Shown here: positions 6,283 through 8,913 of the stretch, in pieces
How the letters are laid out: each line of letters begins with the position of its first letter
Numbering within the stretch: the stretch's first letter is position 1
From: Lachnospiraceae bacterium UBA7109
GTDB taxonomy: Bacteria; Bacillota; Clostridia; Lachnospirales; Lachnospiraceae
Direction: 5' to 3'
DNA: 8,913 nucleotides
NCBI GenBank assembly: GCA_002492335.1
Contig: DKYD01000102.1
Location: forward strand, 1 to 8,913
The notes under the pieces: generated by a model
Seen by the model: the letters and a program-made list of their open reading frames with translations, nothing else
Database searches by the model: none
Told to the model about the DNA's origin: nothing
Position numbers and translations under genes: made by a program

Positions 6283-7020
6283 ATGCAGCATTTTTTTGTG
6301 AGACCTTCCCAGGTAAAAGGGAAAAATATCTATATTGAAGGCACTGACGTAAATCATATGAAAAATGTACTCCGGATGCGCCCGGGCGAGCAGGTTATGA
6401 TAAGCGATGGAAACAACAGCAGGTATTTATGTAAAGTGCAGTGTTATGAGAGTGAGAGCGCTGTCCTTGAGATCGTAGAAGAACAGCAGCCGGATACAGA
6501 ACTTTGTTCCCGCATCTATCTTTTCCAGGGACTTCCGAAGCAGGAAAAAATGGAACTTATTGTCCAGAAATGTGTGGAGCTTGGCGTTTATGAGATTATT
6601 CCTGTAGAAATGAAGCGCTGTGTTGTGAAGCTGGATGATAAAAAGGCGAAAAAGAAGCAGGAACGCTGGCAGCAGATTGCCTTAAGCGCCGCCAAACAGG
6701 CAGGACGCGGTATCATTCCCCGGGTTTGTGACGTGACGGGCTATAAGGATGCACTGAAAATGGCAGAAGAGCTGGATGTGCTGCTGATTCCATATGAGCT
6801 TGCCGACGGGATGGCAGAAACGAAAAAGGTGATAGAAAAGATATTGCCCGGGCAGTCGATTGGCATTTTCATCGGGCCGGAGGGCGGCTTTGAGAAAGAA
6901 GAGGTAGAAACGGCAGTGCAGTCGGGGGCAGAAGAAATTACTCTTGGCAGGAGAATTCTTCGGACAGAGACAGCGGGACTTGCGATTATTTCTGTGTTGA
7001 TGTTCCATTTGGAAGGATAA
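6283..7020 (+). CDS. rsmE: 16S rRNA (uracil-1498-N3)-methyltransferase RsmE
   Basis: RsmE methylates N3 of U1498 in 16S rRNA, acting on the assembled small subunit in the cytoplasm. The 245-residue protein begins MQHFFVRPSQV, followed by a PUA-like N-terminal domain (about 1-70) with HMKNVLRMRPGEQV. A SPOUT-class methyltransferase domain follows. It contains FQGLPKQEKMELIVQKCVELGV, the knot signature IGPEGGF (197-203), and LGRRILRTETA (221-231) near the C-terminus, which forms the SAM pocket. Length matches E. coli RsmE. It starts two bases after prmA and is followed by a 42-base gap that holds only the next ribosome site. prmA-rsmE adjacency is common in Firmicutes and supports both calls. 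Confidence 0.96.
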   Translation: MQHFFVRPSQVKGKNIYIEGTDVNHMKNVLRMRPGEQVMISDGNNSRYLCKVQCYESESAVLEIVEEQQPDTELCSRIYLFQGLPKQEKMELIVQKCVELGVYEIIPVEMKRCVVKLDDKKAKKKQERWQQIALSAAKQAGRGIIPRVCDVTGYKDALKMAEELDVLLIPYELADGMAETKKVIEKILPGQSIGIFIGPEGGFEKEEVETAVQSGAEEITLGRRILRTETAGLAIISVLMFHLEG

Positions 7021-7062
7021 AACATACTTTGATAATAAGAAAGAAAAACAGGAAGTGAGTTT

Positions 7063-8220
7063 ATGAAAGAAGTATATTTGGATAATTCCGCTACCACAAA
7101 GTGTTATGAAAGCGTCGGGGAACTTGTGCGAAAAGTATTGTGTGAAGATTACGGAAATCCCTCCTCAATGCACAGAAAAGGAATTGAGGCAGAAAAATAT
7201 ATAAAAGAGGCAAAGGAAATTCTTGCCAGACTTTGGAAAGTACAGGAAAAAGAAGTGTTTTTTACGTCGGGAGGCACCGAGAGCGACAATCTTGCCTTGA
7301 TTGGAGCGGCAAGAGCGAACCAGCGTGCAGGAAAGCATCTGATCACATCAGCGATTGAACATCCGGCTATTATAAATACAATGCGGTATCTTGAGGAAAA
7401 TGGATTTTCCGTAACTTATCTTCCGGTGGACCGTTACGGAAGGATTCGACTGGAAGCGCTTCAGGAAGCGCTGAGGGAGGATACGATTCTTGTATCCGTC
7501 ATGTATGTAAATAACGAGGTTGGTTCCGTTCAGCCGATTCAGGAGGCTGCGAGTATTGTAAAGGCATATAATAAAAAAATATTGTTTCATGTGGATGCGG
7601 TGCAGGGATTTGGAAAATACCGGATTTATCCGAAAAAGTTAAAAGTCGATATGTGTTCTATAAGCGGGCATAAGATTCATGGACCAAAGGGAATCGGAGC
7701 ATTGTATATTGACGAACATGTGAAGATAAAACCGATTCTATTTGGAGGTGAACAGCAGAAAAACATTCGTTCCGGTACGGAGAATGTGCCGGGAATCGCA
7801 GGACTTGGACTTGCCGCAAGGACAATTTATGAAGGCCTTGATGAAAAGATTTCCAGAATGCGTGAATTAAAAGAACATTTTATTGAAGGGGTCATGGAAA
7901 TTCCGGATACGGTAATCCATGGACTTTATGATGAGACTTCCGCACCACATATTATCAGTGTGGGATTTGCCGGGATCAGAAGTGAGGTGCTGCTTCATGC
8001 ACTGGAGGAAAAGGGGATTTACGTATCCTCCGGTTCAGCGTGTGCTTCCAACCATCCGCAGATCAGCGGAGTGTTAAAAGGAATTGGGGCGGAACAGGAA
8101 TTTCTGGATGCCACACTCCGGTTTAGCATGTCGGAGTTTACGACAATGGAGGAGATTGATTACACGCTGGACACTTTATATAATATTGTTCCGGTACTTC
8201 GAAAATATACCAGACATTGA
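7063..8220 (+). CDS. nifS: Cysteine desulfurase, NifS/IscS family (probable ThiI sulfur donor)
   Basis: This PLP enzyme converts cysteine to alanine and carries the sulfur as a persulfide. The 385-residue product begins VYLDNSATT, as the family does. It shows TSGGTESDN (68-76) for cofactor binding, His100 in IEHPAI, HVDAVQGFGK, SGHKIHGPKG with the PLP lysine Lys204, and RSGTENVPG. The catalytic cysteine is Cys327 in SSGSACASNHP, within a long mobile loop typical of class I (NifS/IscS) enzymes. GGAAGTGAG lies just before the ATG. No iscU, iscA or iscR gene is adjacent. Instead thiI follows after 15 bases, so the likely partner is ThiI, as with NifZ-ThiI in Bacillus subtilis. A wider role in Fe-S cluster assembly cannot be excluded. 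Family is certain; partner assignment is inferred from context. Confidence 0.95.
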   Translation: MKEVYLDNSATTKCYESVGELVRKVLCEDYGNPSSMHRKGIEAEKYIKEAKEILARLWKVQEKEVFFTSGGTESDNLALIGAARANQRAGKHLITSAIEHPAIINTMRYLEENGFSVTYLPVDRYGRIRLEALQEALREDTILVSVMYVNNEVGSVQPIQEAASIVKAYNKKILFHVDAVQGFGKYRIYPKKLKVDMCSISGHKIHGPKGIGALYIDEHVKIKPILFGGEQQKNIRSGTENVPGIAGLGLAARTIYEGLDEKISRMRELKEHFIEGVMEIPDTVIHGLYDETSAPHIISVGFAGIRSEVLLHALEEKGIYVSSGSACASNHPQISGVLKGIGAEQEFLDATLRFSMSEFTTMEEIDYTLDTLYNIVPVLRKYTRH

Positions 8221-8235
8221 TGAAGGAGAATACAG

Positions 8236-8913
8236 ATGAGATTTCATACATTTTTGTTAAAATACGGAGAAATAGGAGTAAAAGGAAAAAACCGTTATAT
8301 TTTTGAGGATGCGCTTGTGCGCCAGGTGCGTTATGCGCTGAAGAAGGTAGAAGGTGAATTCCACGTATATAAATCCCAGGCAAGAATTTATGTGGATTGT
8401 GAAGGAGAATATGACTATGACGATACGGTAGAACATCTGAAGAAGGTATTTGGACTTGTCGGAATCTGCCCGGTAGTCCGTATGGAGGATAGAGGTTTTG
8501 AGGCGCTGAAAGAAGATGTGACCGCATATATGGATGAGATGTATCCGGACAAAAGGTTCACGTTTAAGGTAGAAACAAGGCGCGCAAAAAAATCCTATCC
8601 GAAGAATTCCATGGAGATCAGCTGTGATCTTGGTGAAGTGATACTGGAAGCATTTCCGGACATCCGTGTTGACGTGCATCATCCGGATGTGACGCTCAAT
8701 GTGGAAATCCGAGTGGATGGAATTTATGTGTACTCGCAGATTATTCCCGGGGCAGGAGGAATGCCGGTAGGAACAAACGGAACGGCAATGCTTCTTCTTT
8801 CCGGAGGAATTGACAGTCCGGTTGCAGGCTATATGATAGCGAAACGAGGGGTTGGTCTTGAGGCGACTTATTTTCATGCACCTCCATATACCAGCGAGCG
8901 TGCAAAGCAGAAG
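8236..8913 (+). CDS. thiI: tRNA 4-thiouridine synthetase ThiI (5' part, cut by window end)
   Basis: ThiI adenylates U8 of tRNA and installs sulfur to make 4-thiouridine. In many bacteria it also contributes sulfur to thiamine thiazole synthesis. Only the first 226 codons are present and the frame is still open at 8913. The protein starts MRFHTFLLKYGEIGVKGKNR, the typical N-terminal ferredoxin-like domain. A THUMP RNA-binding domain follows (about 60-165, with KVETRRAKKSYP and DVTLNVEIR), then the start of the PP-loop ATPase with SGGIDSP (189-195). Family members are usually about 390 residues, so some 40 percent is missing. Whether it carries the C-terminal rhodanese domain of the E. coli type cannot be seen. 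AAGGAGA (8223-8229) lies before the ATG. It is the last visible gene of the prmA-rsmE-nifS-thiI unit. Confidence 0.96.
   Translation, partial: MRFHTFLLKYGEIGVKGKNRYIFEDALVRQVRYALKKVEGEFHVYKSQARIYVDCEGEYDYDDTVEHLKKVFGLVGICPVVRMEDRGFEALKEDVTAYMDEMYPDKRFTFKVETRRAKKSYPKNSMEISCDLGEVILEAFPDIRVDVHHPDVTLNVEIRVDGIYVYSQIIPGAGGMPVGTNGTAMLLLSGGIDSPVAGYMIAKRGVGLEATYFHAPPYTSERAKQK

Noticed and set aside
8257..8877. 206-residue antisense open frame over thiI
   Set aside because: The + strand encodes recognisable ThiI motifs (LLKYGEIGVKGKNR, SGGIDSP) continuously; the antisense product is His/Ile-rich with no family resemblance.

Overview
The window looks like chromosomal core sequence from a Gram-positive Clostridia member, most likely Lachnospiraceae-type. 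The reasons are moderate GC by eye, AGGAGG-type ribosome sites, heavy use of GGA/AGA/GAA codons, and a nifS-thiI pair next to prmA-rsmE. The genus cannot be fixed from sequence alone. All seven genes are on the + strand. No rRNA, tRNA, mobile element, CRISPR array or integration site was found.

Region 1 (1-5250) looks like an envelope transcription unit. A candidate sigma-A promoter (39-67) precedes three closely spaced genes. The first encodes a LytR-CpsA-Psr (LCP) glycopolymer ligase with a long Gly/Asp-rich outer tail. The second encodes a type I membrane protein with an N-terminal cohesin-like domain outside the cell and a Lys-rich block followed by 14 five-residue DDFxE-type repeats inside. 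The third is glmS, which makes the glucosamine-6-phosphate needed for peptidoglycan and other wall polymers. Gaps are 37 and 32 bases with no internal terminator. A hairpin at 5219-5243 is the likely end of the unit.

Region 2 (5315-8913) is a translation-apparatus modification unit. It holds prmA (ribosomal protein L11 methylation), rsmE (16S rRNA m3U1498), a NifS/IscS-type cysteine desulfurase, and thiI (tRNA 4-thiouridine synthesis), which is cut by the window edge. Gaps are 2, 42 and 15 bases. The desulfurase very probably supplies persulfide sulfur to ThiI, as NifZ does for ThiI in Bacillus subtilis.

Five of the seven genes (glmS, prmA, rsmE, nifS, thiI) are textbook housekeeping genes. 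The unusual part is the protein at 1596-3311. It pairs an outside cohesin-like fold with a charge-segregated, repeat-built inner tail, and an A8 run containing a dnaX-like A AAA AAG heptamer lies exactly where the acidic repeats begin. A -1 shift there would remove the acidic tail after three extra residues. This is the best candidate for something undescribed, but its function is not known from the sequence.
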